Source: Anastrepha obliqua (taxonomy: Eukaryota; Arthropoda; Insecta; Diptera; Tephritidae). Taken from it: DNA of 64,000 nt. The notes beneath the pieces were generated by a model. That model made no database searches. It saw only the letters and a list, made by a program, of their open reading frames with translations, and was not told where the DNA came from. The stretch covers positions 82,462,001-82,526,000 of the forward strand of contig NC_072895.1 in the NCBI RefSeq assembly GCF_027943255.1. The letters run 5' to 3'. Made by a program: the position numbers and the translations under genes. Positions 10,971 through 22,397 of the stretch are shown here, piece by piece; position 1 is the stretch's first letter, and each line of letters starts with the position of its first letter.

Positions 10971-12242
10971 TGATTCATGGGCAAAAAGTAAAGTGAATTT
11001 ATTTGTCAAACTTCGCGGGATTAAAATTTCGCTCTAGTTACTTTTTTCATGAGTTGGCAGCACTGTTAATAATATCTGGGCCAACTTTCATGTAAATGTC
11101 ATTATCAGTAATAGATTTACGCTTGTGTGTACCAAACGACCAAGAGTGCATTTTTCGATTTTTACAATGTCTGATTTGATTGAGCAGAGAAGTGCCATCA
11201 AATTTTGTTTGCGGAATGAAATTTCGACTGCGGAAACGTTTAGCATGTTGCAGAAGGCATTTGGTGATTCGACCATGTCGCAGAAAAATGTTTATAAGTG
11301 GTACAAAGACTTCAAAGAGGGTCGAGAACGTGTTGATGACTTGGAGCGCTCCGGACGACCATCGACGTCAACAGATGACCAACACGTCAATAAGGTGAAG
11401 GAGTTAGTGCTCAAAAATCGTCGGTTGACTGTTAAATACCTTACTGATATGACCATTTGGGCCTACGAAAAGTCAAATCTCGTTTGGTACCGAAAACTCT
11501 CAATTTCTTGGAAAAAAGTCGTCGCGTTGATGTGTGTGAAGCAATACTTTCAGACTATCAGGACAAGCTCAAATGCATCATTACGGGAGATGAGACTTGG
11601 GTTTATGCTTACGACCCTGAAACAACCGACAAATCAAACGAATATCGTGCTAAAGGCGAGGCCAGACCGAAAAGAGCACGTCAAAGTCGTTCAAAAATAA
11701 AGGTCATGAGACAGCTTTTTTCGATTTTGGGGTGTGGTGCACTATGAATTCCTTCCACCTGGCCAAACTGTTAATAAGGAATATTATTTGAGCGTTATGC
11801 GTCGTTTACGTGAAGCAATTCGTCTAAAAAGACCAGAATTATGGGCCAAGAACTCTTGGTTTTTGCATCACGATAATGCACCGTCTCTCACTGCACTCGT
11901 TCTTCGTGACCATTTCGCCAAAAATTCCACGCATATCGTTCCGCAACCACCGTATTCGCCTAATTTAGCTCCGTGTGACTTCTGGCTATTCCCAAAACTC
12001 AAGAGACCCCTCCGGGGAATGCGTTTCGAGTCGATTGAGGAGATAAAAGCTGAATCGAAGAAGGTGCTGATGGCTATACCGGAAATGGACTATTTGGCGT
12101 GTTTCGGGGATTGGAAAAATCTTTGGCATAAGTGTATTTCATCGAGAGGGGATTATTTTGAAGGGGATCAAATTGATTTACAAGAATAAATAAAGATTTT
12201 TCATTTTACACCCCAATTCACCTTACTTTTTGCCCACAGTAG
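10971..12242 (+). mobile_element. mariner element (DD34D), transposase broken
   Basis: About 1.27 kb. The right end reads CTACTGTGGGCAAAAAGTAA when inverted and is followed by TA; the left end (TGATTCATGGGCAAAAAGTA) has mutated outer bases. The transposase starts near 11168 (MSDLIEQRSAIKFCLRNEI) with the mariner HTH (MSQKNVYKWYKDFKEGRE, DDLERSGRPSTS). A deletion plus frameshift at about 11455 removes the linker. The first catalytic Asp is in IITGDETWVYAYDPET. A second frameshift at about 11740 precedes YEFLPPGQTVNKEYY, the second Asp in FLHHDNAPSLTALVL and the third in YSPNLAPCDFWLFPKL. All three catalytic Asp remain but the frame is broken twice. A second, truncated copy is at 46601. Confidence 0.88.
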
Positions 12243-12784
12243 TATGCCTAGATTTTGTTTTAAAATAAAACATGCAAAAATTCGGATTCTTTAAGGTTTC
12301 ACTAGATTCATCCAGAATACGGCTCTTAACAATTAAGTGTGAAATTGTCAAATTAGGTTGAACTGGCTGACTTGCAGTCACGCATAGACCTGTTCGGTTC
12401 ATAGCGATACCAGATGGAGTTCATTAGTTATGTGTTTTGAAAATGCCCACCCGCACGGTGCCCTATGTTGCTCGGTGCGACTCATTACTGAGCCGATCTG
12501 AGCGTATTTGTTTTTTATTTTACTGCTGATGCTGAAGCATTTCCTCGTTACTATGCCCTATGGCAACGTCATCCGCATATGCTATTAGCTTGATGGCTTT
12601 CCCTTTATATTTCTTTAGTATCCCGTTAACCACTAGTAGCTATAGGAGTGGCAATAGCACACCACCTCAAGAGGTACCCCGCCCGCTATTCTGCCTAAGC
12701 TGGTTTCATTCCACTCCGTTCCACAGATGAATTTCTACAGGAAACGTCTACAGGTAAAATCCGTCAAACAGCCAATTCATAAAT
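12243..12784. other. intron, no element recognised
   Basis: No supported feature. Traces such as AACGTCATCCGCATATGC and the HHLKRYPARYSA-like frame around 12540-12700 hint at a very old reverse-transcriptase relic but are too broken to call. Confidence 0.3.
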
Positions 12785-12990
12785 ACCTAATTGTTAATAA
12801 CGTCGCGATGTCGATGTTGAAGTTTGTTCAGCAACGTTTTGCGCTATAGCAGCAATATTCTTAGTAGAGTGTCTAGTTTCAGTTTTTGGCTCGCCAGTCT
12901 TTTTTCTATTTCCGACAGAATCAGTTTCTTGAAATTTTTTCATCATTCCATTTCCGCCAAATAAATCAAGAATTTTTGGATATGTTTTTC

Positions 12991-15335
12991 TTAACACGTT
13001 GACTGCCAAAGCCATTTTCAGTAAACTGGCCAAAAATGACATTTTGATTTTTTCACATTATATTACTAAATCCTCTATTTCTAGATCATTGGTATCATCG
13101 AAAATCAAAAATGATGTTTTTAAAGGAGAAAAAAGACCTACGAGTTATCTCGTAGTTGGCTTCTGGGAAAGAACTCGCTACGAATTATCTCGTAGTAGGT
13201 AGATCCTTTTTTTCCTAAAAAAACATAATTTTTGCTTTCTATAGTATTTTGTTTTATAATTATTATTATTTATTATAATTATCATAATTTTATTTTTATT
13301 TTCTTTCTTTTTAGATTTATAAACATCCTCTAAAATTACTGTTATAATCATCAAGAACCCAATATGGATAAGAAAAGGTCACTGAATCAAAGTGGAATTG
13401 AGTACAACGCAAATCTAAGTGATTCAGAAGATGATTTCAGCGATGGTAGTAACGACATTTTTGAGCCTTCTGAGAATACAAGTGATAGTGAAGATGAAGT
13501 CATCTCCGAACCTGAAGACGTCTCCGAATCTGATAATAATGACGATGATTTTCAAGCAACAACGTCAAATGAGAATGATGATTTGTGGACAGAAATTCAA
13601 CACAATCCTGAATTATTTCTTTTCGAAGAAAATGTTGGTGTGAAATTAGATACATCAAATTTTACAGTACAAACGCTGGTGGATTTATTTTTTTCGGATG
13701 AGTTTCTTGCATTACTGGTAGAACAAACTAATTTATATGCTGCGCAAGAAATTGCAACATTGGAAAATGGGAATCAAAATGCTATAAAAAAATCTAAAAT
13801 GATATCAAATTGGCAAGACGTAAGTGCTACAGAGATGAAAGTTTTTATTGCACTTTTATTGCAAATGGGACCTTGTACTTTTCCAACAATAGAACATTAC
13901 TGTAACACAAACAAGCTATATAATGTAAACTTTTGGAGCACACATATGAGCCGCAATCGATTCCAGTTCATACTTCGTTTTTTCATTTGGTTGATAACTC
14001 ACAACCATCTACCGACAGATTATACAAGGTGATACCAATCCTAAATCATTTCAAAGATGTTATGCGTGAAAACTATGTACCAAGTAAAAATATTTGTATT
14101 GACGAATCCATGATGCTATGGCGGGGAAGATTGCTTTTCCGCCAATACATAAAAAATAAAAAACACAAATATGGTGTCAAACTATATGAACTATGTGAGT
14201 CGGACGGTCTTGTAATAAAAATAAAAAATTACAGCGGAAAATCAGAGGAAACTACCCATAATGTAGGTCACACTGCTGACGTTGTTTTACATTTAGTTGA
14301 GGACTATCTCGATAAAGGCTACGCGCTTTACATGGATAATTTTTATAATTCAGTTAGTCTTACAAAACTGTTATATACACGAAAAACTTATGTGTGTGGA
14401 ACCCTACGAAGTAACAGAAAAGGAAACCCCAAAGATGTGGTAGATCGTAAACTAAAAAGAGGGAAGTGTTTTTGGCAGACAAATGGTCCTGTTACTGTAT
14501 GCAAATGGAAAGACAAACGAGAAGTCTTTTCCATTTCAAACATGCACGCTATTGAAATGGTAGAGGTGCCCAATCGTAATGGAAGAATTTCTATGAAACC
14601 GAATATAATTCGAGATTACAATAATGGAATGTCTGGCATTGACCGATCAGATCAAATGATTTCGTACTACTCATCTCTAAGAAAGACTATTAGATGGCAC
14701 AAAAAGGTTTCACTTCATATTATATTATAGAGATATATACACAAAATGCTCACAGAATTTACCAAAAAGTAACTTCATCTAAAATAAAACTGATAAAGTT
14801 CAGAGAAGAATTCGTCTTGGCGTTGATTGGAGATTTTCAACCAGTTTAAAAAAAAAAATAGATCTAAAGAGCTCCATTATTTAGAGTGTCTACCACCAAC
14901 GGAAAAAAAACAGCGTCTGACAAAGCCATGTCGTGTATGTACCCAAGAAAAAAAACGCCGAGAAACGCATTACTTCTGTCCAGCCTGTCCAGAAAAGCCA
15001 GCAATTTGTGTGGAAAATTGTTTTAAAAACTTCCACAAACAATAATATAGTACTTTATTTCTTGTATTTGAGTTAATTTTCCCATTATATTGAATGAATT
15101 TTTGCATTATATTGAATGAATTTTTTTTAATAAAAAAAAAGCTAGCGGAAGCCAAACCCAATTTTTTTTTTCTTTTCCCAGAAGCCATTTATCGATACTA
15201 ACACTATCATAGTATGGTTTTACTCGTAGCTACACAATAAGTGGTAGTTTTAGGTAATACGAGAAAACTCGTAGTTGGCTTCCTGGAAGGGAAATCATAC
15301 TACGAGTTATCTCGTAGTTGGCAGTCAACGTGTTA
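12991..15335 (+). mobile_element. piggyBac element, 2.3 kb, with both ends
   Basis: Flanked by TTAA (12991-12994 and 15332-15335) with inverted termini CACGTTGACTGCCAA. Internal to each terminus are repeats containing CTACGAGTTATCTCGTAGTT (13138-13200 and 15246-15320), likely transposase binding sites. It carries the transposase at 13364-15045. The length fits the 2.3-2.5 kb usual for autonomous piggyBac elements. The target is an old mariner-like relic whose unoccupied version exists twice elsewhere in the window. Confidence 0.93.
13364..15045 (+). pseudogene. piggyBac transposase, three short indels
   Basis: Encodes the DDE transposase that cuts and pastes at TTAA without leaving a footprint. 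Starts MDKKRSLNQSGIEYNANLSD with an acidic N terminus, then the DDE_Tnp_1_7 core (WQDVSATEMKVFIALLLQMG, THMSRNRFQFILRFF). Catalytic Asp are at 14101 (NICIDESMMLWRGRL), 14335 (ALYMDNFYNSV) and 14641 (SGIDRSDQMI); the spacing of 78 and 102 codons is close to the 78 and 101 known for the cabbage-looper protein. A C-terminal cysteine-rich finger is present: CRVCTQEKKRRETHYFC, PACPEKPAICVENC. The reading frame shifts three times: in a T run near 13980, in an ATTATATTATA tract near 14720, and in an A run near 14850. Other frames are shadows. Either a young dead copy, or intact with sequencing errors. Confidence 0.9.
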
Positions 15336-15490
15336 AAGATCGAACATTCCATATTAAGTTTCAATAATTTTAACGCGTTGTTTTATCGTGTAAAATTGTA
15401 CATCTGTTTTATCAAGGATGGCATAACAAAGGTAAAGTCTAGGAATTACTCGCTACTGACATGTAGCCATCACTTTTGAAAGACCCTTTG

Positions 15491-17099
15491 ATTTGCAGAT
15501 ATTTCCTGGCACACGTTTTGTTGTGGTACCATGGCATGGATTGGAGAGTTTCGCAAGGGTACAGAGAATTCCCCTAATAGAATTGAAATTAGCAAGTAAA
15601 ACTTCCGCTGAAACAAACGTTGATTTAACATCAAATAGAACTCCTCCCACAACTTTCGTTGAAGTCATTCAATTAGTTGCAATGATGTTCCGTGTATTAA
15701 TTCTACTAAGCTAGTATCTTTGCGGTATTAATATGGATATATCTGATGATTCCGTAGCTGTGCGCTCTTTACTCCCATCACGAAAGTGGCAGAAAAGGAA
15801 GTCAAAGTGGAAAACGTGTCCTAGCAAACGCTTTTACATAAGGGAGCCAAGCAAAACGTGCCTAAAATAGTTGACAGTCGCGGCTACAGCGCAGGCGAAG
15901 GTAAGCAATTAATGTGCCATACACCCACGCATACACATGCAGATTTTCACCAAACTTAAATATTCATTGCATTGAACTATGCGACATGTCCCTTTGCTGT
16001 TGCTACATAATTACGGCTCTTATCGAATGCACCAAATTCAAAACTGAATTTAGCAGTTCATTAACATTCATGGACGTCGTTTTTCCGAAATCAACAGTAA
16101 CACGAAAAAAATTAAATGAGAATGGATCGCAACTGCAACCTAGCGAAATACTTCACAATTCACACTTTGCGCCACAGTGAAGTACCGTTGAAAGGTCACT
16201 TTGGCTGAGGCTGTCAAAAGCGCACCATGCAATATTAAGTGTGTTAGCGCCCATCCAACAACAAGCAATCGCTAGAGAAAAAGGAAATGGCATAGGACTA
16301 TGCGAGAAATATCCTTCCCGCGCGAACAATGCCGAGCATTAACCGTGGAAATTATGAACGCGATAAACAAGAGTATTCAAACCATGGCGCATGCACGCTT
16401 CGGGAGCCTTTCGATAGTTGGCTACATTGGTAATGCTTTTACGCATCCCAAACCAACCCCCACCACCCTCCTAAATAGCACTCGAACTGTTGCCGCAATG
16501 ATGCTGGTAATGTTCTTTTGGCCGCATTACTGGCGTTGCATTGTTGCTGTTGCGCGCTGCAAAGTGATTGAAAATGCATTTAGCTGTGCCACACCAACAC
16601 TTGCGCGCACATAAACACACGGTGGTTGTGTGGCATGCACATTCGACAGCAAGTGTAACTGCTTTTTGAGACGGACATTTGCAACACATAACGTTGCGCA
16701 TAGCTGGCAACGACATCCGACGGTTTTCTCATTTCCTGTTGGACGACAGAAATTGCACACGAAAGCACACACTCGCATATTCACCTCTACATACATACGC
16801 TCGTATGTGCGCTCTCAGGCATACATAAGTGTGGAAATACTTGCAATTTGTTGGTTTGAAGCAACTTGCGTCAATGAATTTGGTATGCTTTTCGGGAATT
16901 TTTAATAAATCACATGAAAACGTGCAAATCAGCGCTAATGCTGCTCATCTTCTCCAATAGTTATTGCCTCTTACGTCCATAATCGTAGTTTCATTTCATT
17001 CAATTCAATTCATTTCTGGTCCCCTTTCTAATGTTTGGATACAAAAAAACCACTGGCGATAAGATGGACAATTTAAACTAAATTCTCATCAGTCGAAGC
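15491..17099. other. intron, no gene recognised
   Basis: Mixed composition. Several short overlapping frames on both strands (15453-16905) show no shared codon bias or motif. Contains CA-rich and TACATA microsatellite-like stretches near 16600-16800. Confidence 0.4.
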
Positions 17100-17440
17100 T
17101 CTGCTGCCTCAGCAGAAAATATTTTATTCCGAGTAGATCATGTAGGTCCACTGTGTATCAGGGGAACCTCAGTATTTATTTATCATGGAACCAGTTAGAC
17201 GCTCTTATGAAGCGAAGAATAGGTTTTATCCCAGCATCGGATTGTTCCGAAAGAGAGCCTAAATGGTATTTTCCTAACAACCTTGCTCTTCTAAGGCTGG
17301 ACAGTTACGGAGGGGGTGTTCTACTGCCTCTTCCTCGCCTCTACAACTTCTGCAGTATTCACCCAAAAATATTACTAGCCTAGAAGAGTGTCTATATGCC
17401 ACGATCCTCGAGATGTTCTCTCTTAAGAGGATAAGCAATT
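17100..17440 (-). pseudogene. non-LTR retroelement C-terminal fragment
   Basis: The minus strand reads, in broken frames, LRRARLLGKYHLGSLSEQSD and IKPILRFIKAS. This matches the tail after the RNase H domain of I/R1-type elements, where a CxxC...HxxxxC motif precedes CPALxxxR. Heavily damaged. Confidence 0.5.
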
Positions 17441-17455
17441 CTCCTGATCTTACGA

Positions 17456-18410
17456 GGGCGGTTCAATAAGTACCCGTGTTAGAAATGAAGACACAATTAA
17501 AAAAAAAATATTTTTTAACATAGGCCCCTTTTAGAAAGATACACTTCTTGCAACGCTCCGGCCACTTTTTTAATCCCTCCAAAAACATAGAATTGGTCGG
17601 ACTCTCCAAAATACGTCTCTGCGATGACTTCCTCGTTTTCATTTCTTCATGTTAGGGAATAAGAAAAAATCGCAGAGAGCCAGATCAAGTGAATACGGGG
17701 GATGCAGTTTGGCGGCGACAACTGCAAATTAATGTGCTGGTGCATTATCGCTGTCAAACAGCACCTTCTTTTTCGCCAAATGCGGCCGTGCCTTCTTCGA
17801 TTTTTTGTGAAAGTGGTCCAATAACTTACTGTAGTATTGTCCAGTGACCATTCTTCCTTTTTCTAAAAAATGTATCAGGATGACGCCGGTGCATCCGAAA
17901 AAATCGTTCTCATGACCTTTTCGGCCGATGGCACTGTCTTCGCCTTCTTTGGAGCAGATTCACCGGGAGAAATCCATTGTTTTGATTGTTGCTTAGTTTC
18001 TGGTGTGTAATAATGAATCCTGGTTTCATCAACAGTCACGCAAAAATTCCTTCGAATCTCGTTTAAATTGCTCCAAACATTGCTTCGAAGTTAACAGCCG
18101 CATCTGCTTGTTGTCCAACGTGAGCAATCGCGGAACCCCCATCGGTCCGACAATTTTTTCATCGCCAACTTATCATGTAAAATATGAATTGCCGTTCTGG
18201 TCGATACATCTATGGCCTCTGTTACTTCGCCCTCCTAAGTTCATCGATCAGCGAGAATCAAGTCGTGGACTTTTTGAATGATTTCCCCGGTAACTACGAC
18301 GGATGTTCGCCCACGTTTGAATTCTTCTCTATAGTCTTTGAGTTTGCCATTCTTTTCTTGACAGGACGCCAGTCTTGAAGAGCCTATAGAAAGCGGGTTT
18401 AGGGAAATAG
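17456..18410 (-). pseudogene. degenerate mariner (DD34D) transposase
   Basis: Almost a full-length mariner transposase on the minus strand, with many frameshifts. Readable pieces from N to C: VVTGEIIQKVHDLILADR (18296-18240), DVSTRTAIHILHDKLAMKKL, FCVTVDETRIHYYTPETKQQ (first Asp, about 18040), SPGESAPKKAKTVPSAEKVM (17970-17905), then the tail around EGLKKWPERCKKCIFLKGAY (17590-17530). The region of the second and third Asp is badly eroded. The GGCGGTTCAATAAGTACCCG end near 17458 may be its terminus. Confidence 0.75.
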
Positions 18411-18870
18411 TAGTCGATTTCTTGATTACAGGTACTCATATCACGTAGCATAGAAGTGTGGCCGAAACGCCGGGTCTTCCATACCGCCATATTGTTAAGT
18501 TTAAGTGCTGAAGCGGCGACCACATGTTTTTCTACCAGATTTAGAGCAGGCAAGTAGACTAGCAACTCGAGCGCTTATTATTATTAGGGCTGGTCCCTAA
18601 AGCGCCGGTGATGCGCAAAAATGCAGATATTTAGACCTTGCTCAGCAGTCTCGCATTATTTGCCATTCTTGTCAATCTACCTTTTAGAGAAATACTCGTC
18701 AATTTAACTTTATTTCTTCACATAGGTCATCGTAACCGACTGCCATAAGTTCTACGGCTGATTAAATTTTGAGTTATGATCATTATTTTGAATTATGGTC
18801 TGTATGGACCAATGATTTCATTGGAAAAATTAAAAATAACATTAACAAACATGAATTTTTCGGCTTTTTA
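18411..18870. other. intron, no element recognised
   Basis: No supported feature. The minus-strand ORF at 18329-18565 overlaps the mariner relic end and has no motif. Confidence 0.3.
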
Positions 18871-18879
18871 TTGAATTGT

Positions 18880-19290
18880 TCGAAAGAGCAAATATTTTCA
18901 CTCTTATGGAACGTAATTTCATTCATGTGACCATCTCAACTGGCTGCGCAGTAGGGCATTCTGTTAATAAAGTTTCCCAAGACCTAGGTGACGATTTCTG
19001 GCTATAACTCCCGAAGGGCTTGCTCGAGAGAACCTGAATAGTTGATGGATTGTTGTCACAAAAGTGGTGCTTCATGGCTCTCTGCAAAGCAAGTCAAATC
19101 AGTTGCCTAAACTGGCTGATTGACAACGCCGAAACGGCTAATAACACGATTGCCAAACTTAAGACGCAAAAGTTCGATTGTTGCATGAGCCGTGTGACAT
19201 GGCGTGCTATCCTGTTGAAACCGAAAATCGTGCATATATTCAATTTCTGACAAAAATTCATATTTCAGGGCGGGAGCTATGCGGAGCTGC
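18880..19290 (-). pseudogene. mariner-like transposase C-terminal half
   Basis: Minus strand. RFQQDSTPCHTAHATIELLR (second catalytic Asp) near 19240-19180, GNRVISRFGVV, and a C terminus VLGNFINRMPYCAAS followed by GHMNEITFHK near 18990-18890. The segment that should hold the third Asp (CDLTPLD type) is scrambled. Stops occur at several points. Confidence 0.7.
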
Positions 19291-19389
19291 CCAGAGATGA
19301 TATCACTAAAGTAATCAAATTCGTAAAGAAGTTCAAAATTTAAATAAACAAAAAGTTCAACTGGAGTAGATCTGCACTTGAAAAGAAAC

Positions 19390-20760
19390 TGTACCCTGCA
19401 CTGGGCCACAGATGGCTCGAAGACCTCAGAAGGCATATAAATATATATAATTGGGGCGAATTTTTTGGGTGTTTGGCCGAGCTCCCCCTTCTGCTTGTGG
19501 CTTGCGACTTGATGTTGTTCCACAAATGGAGCGACCTACAGCTTCAAACCGGCGTTGGAGCCAGATATTTTTTATGAGGAGCTTTTTCATGGCAGAAATA
19601 CATTTGGCGGACGGGCGCCCGCTATTAGAAACATTTCTCCATTTTGGTCTTTCACCGAGATTCGAACCTACATTCTCTCTGAATTCCAAATGGTAGTCAC
19701 GCACCAACCTATTCGGGTATGGTGGCCCCAGAAGGCATAGACGCTGGAATTTATGGCCCCAGCATTTTCCAAGCGAAGTTGTATGCCATCAGTCTAAGTG
19801 CAAAGACAGGAATTTCCGGAAAGAGCGAATTGCCATTCTGAGTGGCAGTCAGGCGGCATTCAAGGCCCAATCGTCCTATGAGATCAAATCCTCACTAGTC
19901 CTTGGTTGGTTAATGGTTGTAAAGGGTTAAGGTATGGCCCTTTAGCAAATACTACCGCTGCTATTAGATAATAAGACCTAATTTGCTGAATATCATTATT
20001 TTAAGATAGATTGCAAATAAAATACTTACAAAAAAAAAAAAAAATGAATTGTACCAGCTCCTTCTGAGGGGGTGATTGGAGGTCTTCATCTGTAAGCATG
20101 AACTTGTTTAAAAACCTTTTCCTTCTATGCGTCAACCCCGGACATTCGATAATGAGATGTTCTATAGACTCCTCATCTTCGCAGCAAAATCTGCAGGTGC
20201 TGGTGTTAGTTGCATGGTGAATGGACCCGTGAGGGCGCTTGTGAGAGTGCGAATGCTTTTTTTGTTTAACGTGAGGGCCATGTTAGTCCTTGAGTATATC
20301 GAGAAACTTAATCTACTAGGAACGCACAATCATATCCGGCTAATTTGTGGTCCAGGACACAGGTGTATAACTGAAAACGAAATAGCGGACACTTAGGCGA
20401 GAGAGGTTGCGACCTAGCTTTTAAAAGGACCCGGAAGAGACTATTAGGCTACTCCTACTGAGAGGGTATAACCAAAAGAGCCTTAAAAAACGCATAACCC
20501 TCCCCAAGGGCAAACTGAGAATGCTCACGGACATCCCCACAGGCCACTTCAAACTGCGGAGTCATCTGCATGTGATCGGGATTTGGTCTACGGACCCTTG
20601 TAGTTTCTGCGACCAATCCCAGGAGACTATAGCGCGGAGAAAGTTGAGACATCTTGGCCAACTGTAGCCAGAGGAAAGGCACTTACGCTCAATCCGACCC
20701 AGTAGAGGGCACAAAAGCCCATGAGGTCGAAGTGCAAACCTCATAAACAATCTAATCTAA
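19390..20760 (+). pseudogene. I/R1-type retroelement, RNase H region, rearranged
   Basis: RNase H domain of a non-LTR retrotransposon. ATDGSKTSEG (about 19408-19436) runs into the SINE at 19438 and resumes after it as GIDAGIYGPSIFQAKLYAIS (19735 on), then AILSGSQAAFKAQSS, where the usual catalytic Asp of the SDSQ motif is Gly. Positions 20296-20760 continue as LLGTHNHIRLICGPGH and YNQKSLKKRITLPKGKLR. The piece 20040-20290 is inverted: its minus strand reads CRFCCEDEESIEHLIIECPG, the C-terminal CCHC. So this is one relic with an inverted segment, or two copies joined. Confidence 0.7.
19438..19728 (-). mobile_element. tRNA-derived SINE, copy 1, 11-bp target duplication
   Basis: Flanked by CAGAAGGCATA on both sides (19427-19437, 19729-19739). 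Read on the minus strand, the head is CATACCCGAATAGGTTGGTG (A box) and GGTTCGAATCTCGG (B box), as in RNA polymerase III promoters of tRNA-derived SINEs; the 3' end is an AT dinucleotide run. Removing it joins an RNase H frame exactly, which proves mobility. Small ORFs here are accidental. Confidence 0.88.
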
Positions 20761-21517
20761 TAAAATCTGCGAACCTTGTGGAGAATCATTGAATTCCGAT
20801 CCCAGTGATTCTTCAAATCTTCGTTCCCAATCCATTATACGGAGTTGTCAAGAGTGAACGTGTTGCTTTTACCTTTACGCAGTGCCTACAATCAGATTAT
20901 TATACAGCCAGAAAGGTGCAATTATTTATGCACTTAATTATTAAAAAAAAAGTTATTGGATTATAATTTAAATGCCAACTGGCACTCCATTATAAACGAG
21001 ATATCAACTTCGGCCACAAAGAGCCCGTATTCGTATTGGAAAAGTTTTGGTATTAACAATGCAGAAGGCCATTTACACATACATATGCAAATGCATGCAG
21101 TGCGCGCTATACCCAGCAACAACGGTGAAAAGTTTGGGATTATCAATTTTCCAAATGACACCGAAAGCATAGAACAACGCAGCCAAATAGTAGCGAATCA
21201 GTGCAAACCGGCACATTCGTTGTGGCATTGTTTTGTTGCGTGCCGCATGCGGGTACATAATGTGCAACATTTATGCGCAGAGGCTATAAATTTCTGATGG
21301 CACTCGTGCAAGCTGCATATAACCATAAATAAACTTGGCTTGAGCCCATATTGGCCAGATTGGAATTGTAGATGAAAATGAGGCCCTTTGTTAGGCTCTG
21401 GATTAGCGCTTTGGTACTAATAATAGCCTGGCCTATTTGGCTTCAATTGGTTTGGTTTGGCATTTGGTTTGATTTTACACTGAGCTTTATTACGCTGGTG
21501 TCTATGCACACACCTAC
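20761..21517. other. intron, no element recognised
   Basis: No repeat or coding signal beyond small overlapping frames at 20956-21297. The stretch directly after the exon H donor (21517-21443) stays open in frame by chance. Confidence 0.35.
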
Positions 21518-21852
21518 CTTGTTTGGTTGCTGCTGCATCGACTGTTGTTGTTGTTGTTGTTGTTGTTGTTGAGCATATCCACCCATTTTGCTCACAGGTA
21601 TCAGCGCATTATAGTGAATATACTGGCCGTGGGAAGGCGGTGGTAGCTGTTGTTGATGCTGCTGTTGTTGTTGTTGTTGTTGCAATTGTTGCAAATGATT
21701 CGCCGCTGACTTCTTATCGACAACGGCATATGTTGGGTTTATGTGATCATACGACGACGAAGTGATGACGGCGTTCTGCTCCGCCAGCGCTGCGGTTGCA
21801 TAAGCGCGATTATGTCCCTTGGTGGTCCACTCTTCATCATCGTCGCGGCCAT
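21518..21852 (-). CDS. Side-family exon H: cytoplasmic tail with polyglutamine
   Basis: 335-bp exon encoding cytoplasmic tail: DGRDDDEEWTTKGHNRAYAT, YDHINPTYAVVDKKSA, then two Gln-rich tracts (one with eight consecutive Q, the other with ten) separated by PPPSHGQYIHYNALIPVSKM. The Gln tracts come from CAA/CAG runs that also create long Val or Cys frames on the other strand, which are not genes. Acceptor TGTGTTTAG|AT follows a CA-repeat tract. Donor AAACAAG|GTAGGT at 21517 is preferred to read-through because it joins in phase to exon I; read-through adds residues to a stop at 21443. Confidence 0.88.
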
Positions 21853-22079
21853 CTAAACACACACACACACGCACACACACACAGCCAGGCACACAAATGA
21901 AACAAAACAAAAGAGCATTAATTGTATGTAGTGGGAGTTCAATCGCTGGCATCGCCACAAACGACATTTTCTATTTTACACACCCACACACACACACACC
22001 ACCGCCACTTAATCACACCCACATGCAAGCTATACACTTTTAGTACAATGGCAGTATTTATTGTTGTGTATTGACCCAC

Positions 22080-22397
22080 CTTGCGGTATAATGTCCGGAT
22101 TCTTGTCTATGCTATCGAGGCTGCTCGTCACATGGCAGGTGTCCCGACCGATGCGTATATCCTGTATTGATTGGCCATTGTGCAGTGTTCCGATGCTAAC
22201 GCTACCATTATTGTTGCCACGCCCACCACCCGTCGATGGATGCGAGTAATTATTGCGATCGCGTCCCGATGAGCCACGCATTCGAACAATGATGACAATG
22301 ATGAGAGCCACCAGGAAAATACTGCCCACAATGCCGACCAGTATACCGAGAAATGGCCGGATATCCTCGATTACGGGCGCATAGGCGAGTGAGAGAT
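22080..22397 (-). CDS. Side-family exon G: juxtamembrane and transmembrane helix
   Basis: 318-bp exon beginning DLSLAYAPVIEDIRPFLGIL, then the membrane helix GIVGSIFLVALIIVIIVRMR, then a Gly/Asn/Ser-rich cytoplasmic stretch ending SLDSIDKNPDIIPQ. The roughly 21-residue hydrophobic run ends in basic residues (RMRGSSGRDR), giving an extracellular N terminus and cytoplasmic C terminus. Acceptor CATTTTAG|ATCTC at 22398 and donor CCGCAAG|GTGGGT. DTCHVTSSLDSIDKNPDIIP is a conserved tail segment as I recall it from Sidestep proteins. Confidence 0.93.

Larger units (their letters stand above)
12785..15490 (-). pseudogene. old mariner-like HTH relic, split by piggyBac
   Basis: The minus strand of 15490-15336 followed by 12990-12785 is one relic of an IS630-Tc1-mariner transposase N terminus: KKFQETDSVGNRKKTGEPKT, then RHSTKNIAAIAQNVAEQTS, typical of the linker between the two HTH motifs. 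The same roughly 310-bp sequence is present uninterrupted at 34775-35090 and 57780-58190, which shows that 12995-15331 is an insertion. No catalytic domain is kept. Confidence 0.6.

Noticed and set aside
15470..16905. Many short ORFs on both strands
   Set aside because: No consistent codon use, no motif and no splice phase linking them to the Side-family gene.
21372..21765. Plus-strand frames with runs of Cys or Val
   Set aside because: Shadow of the polyglutamine codons of Side exon H on the opposite strand.
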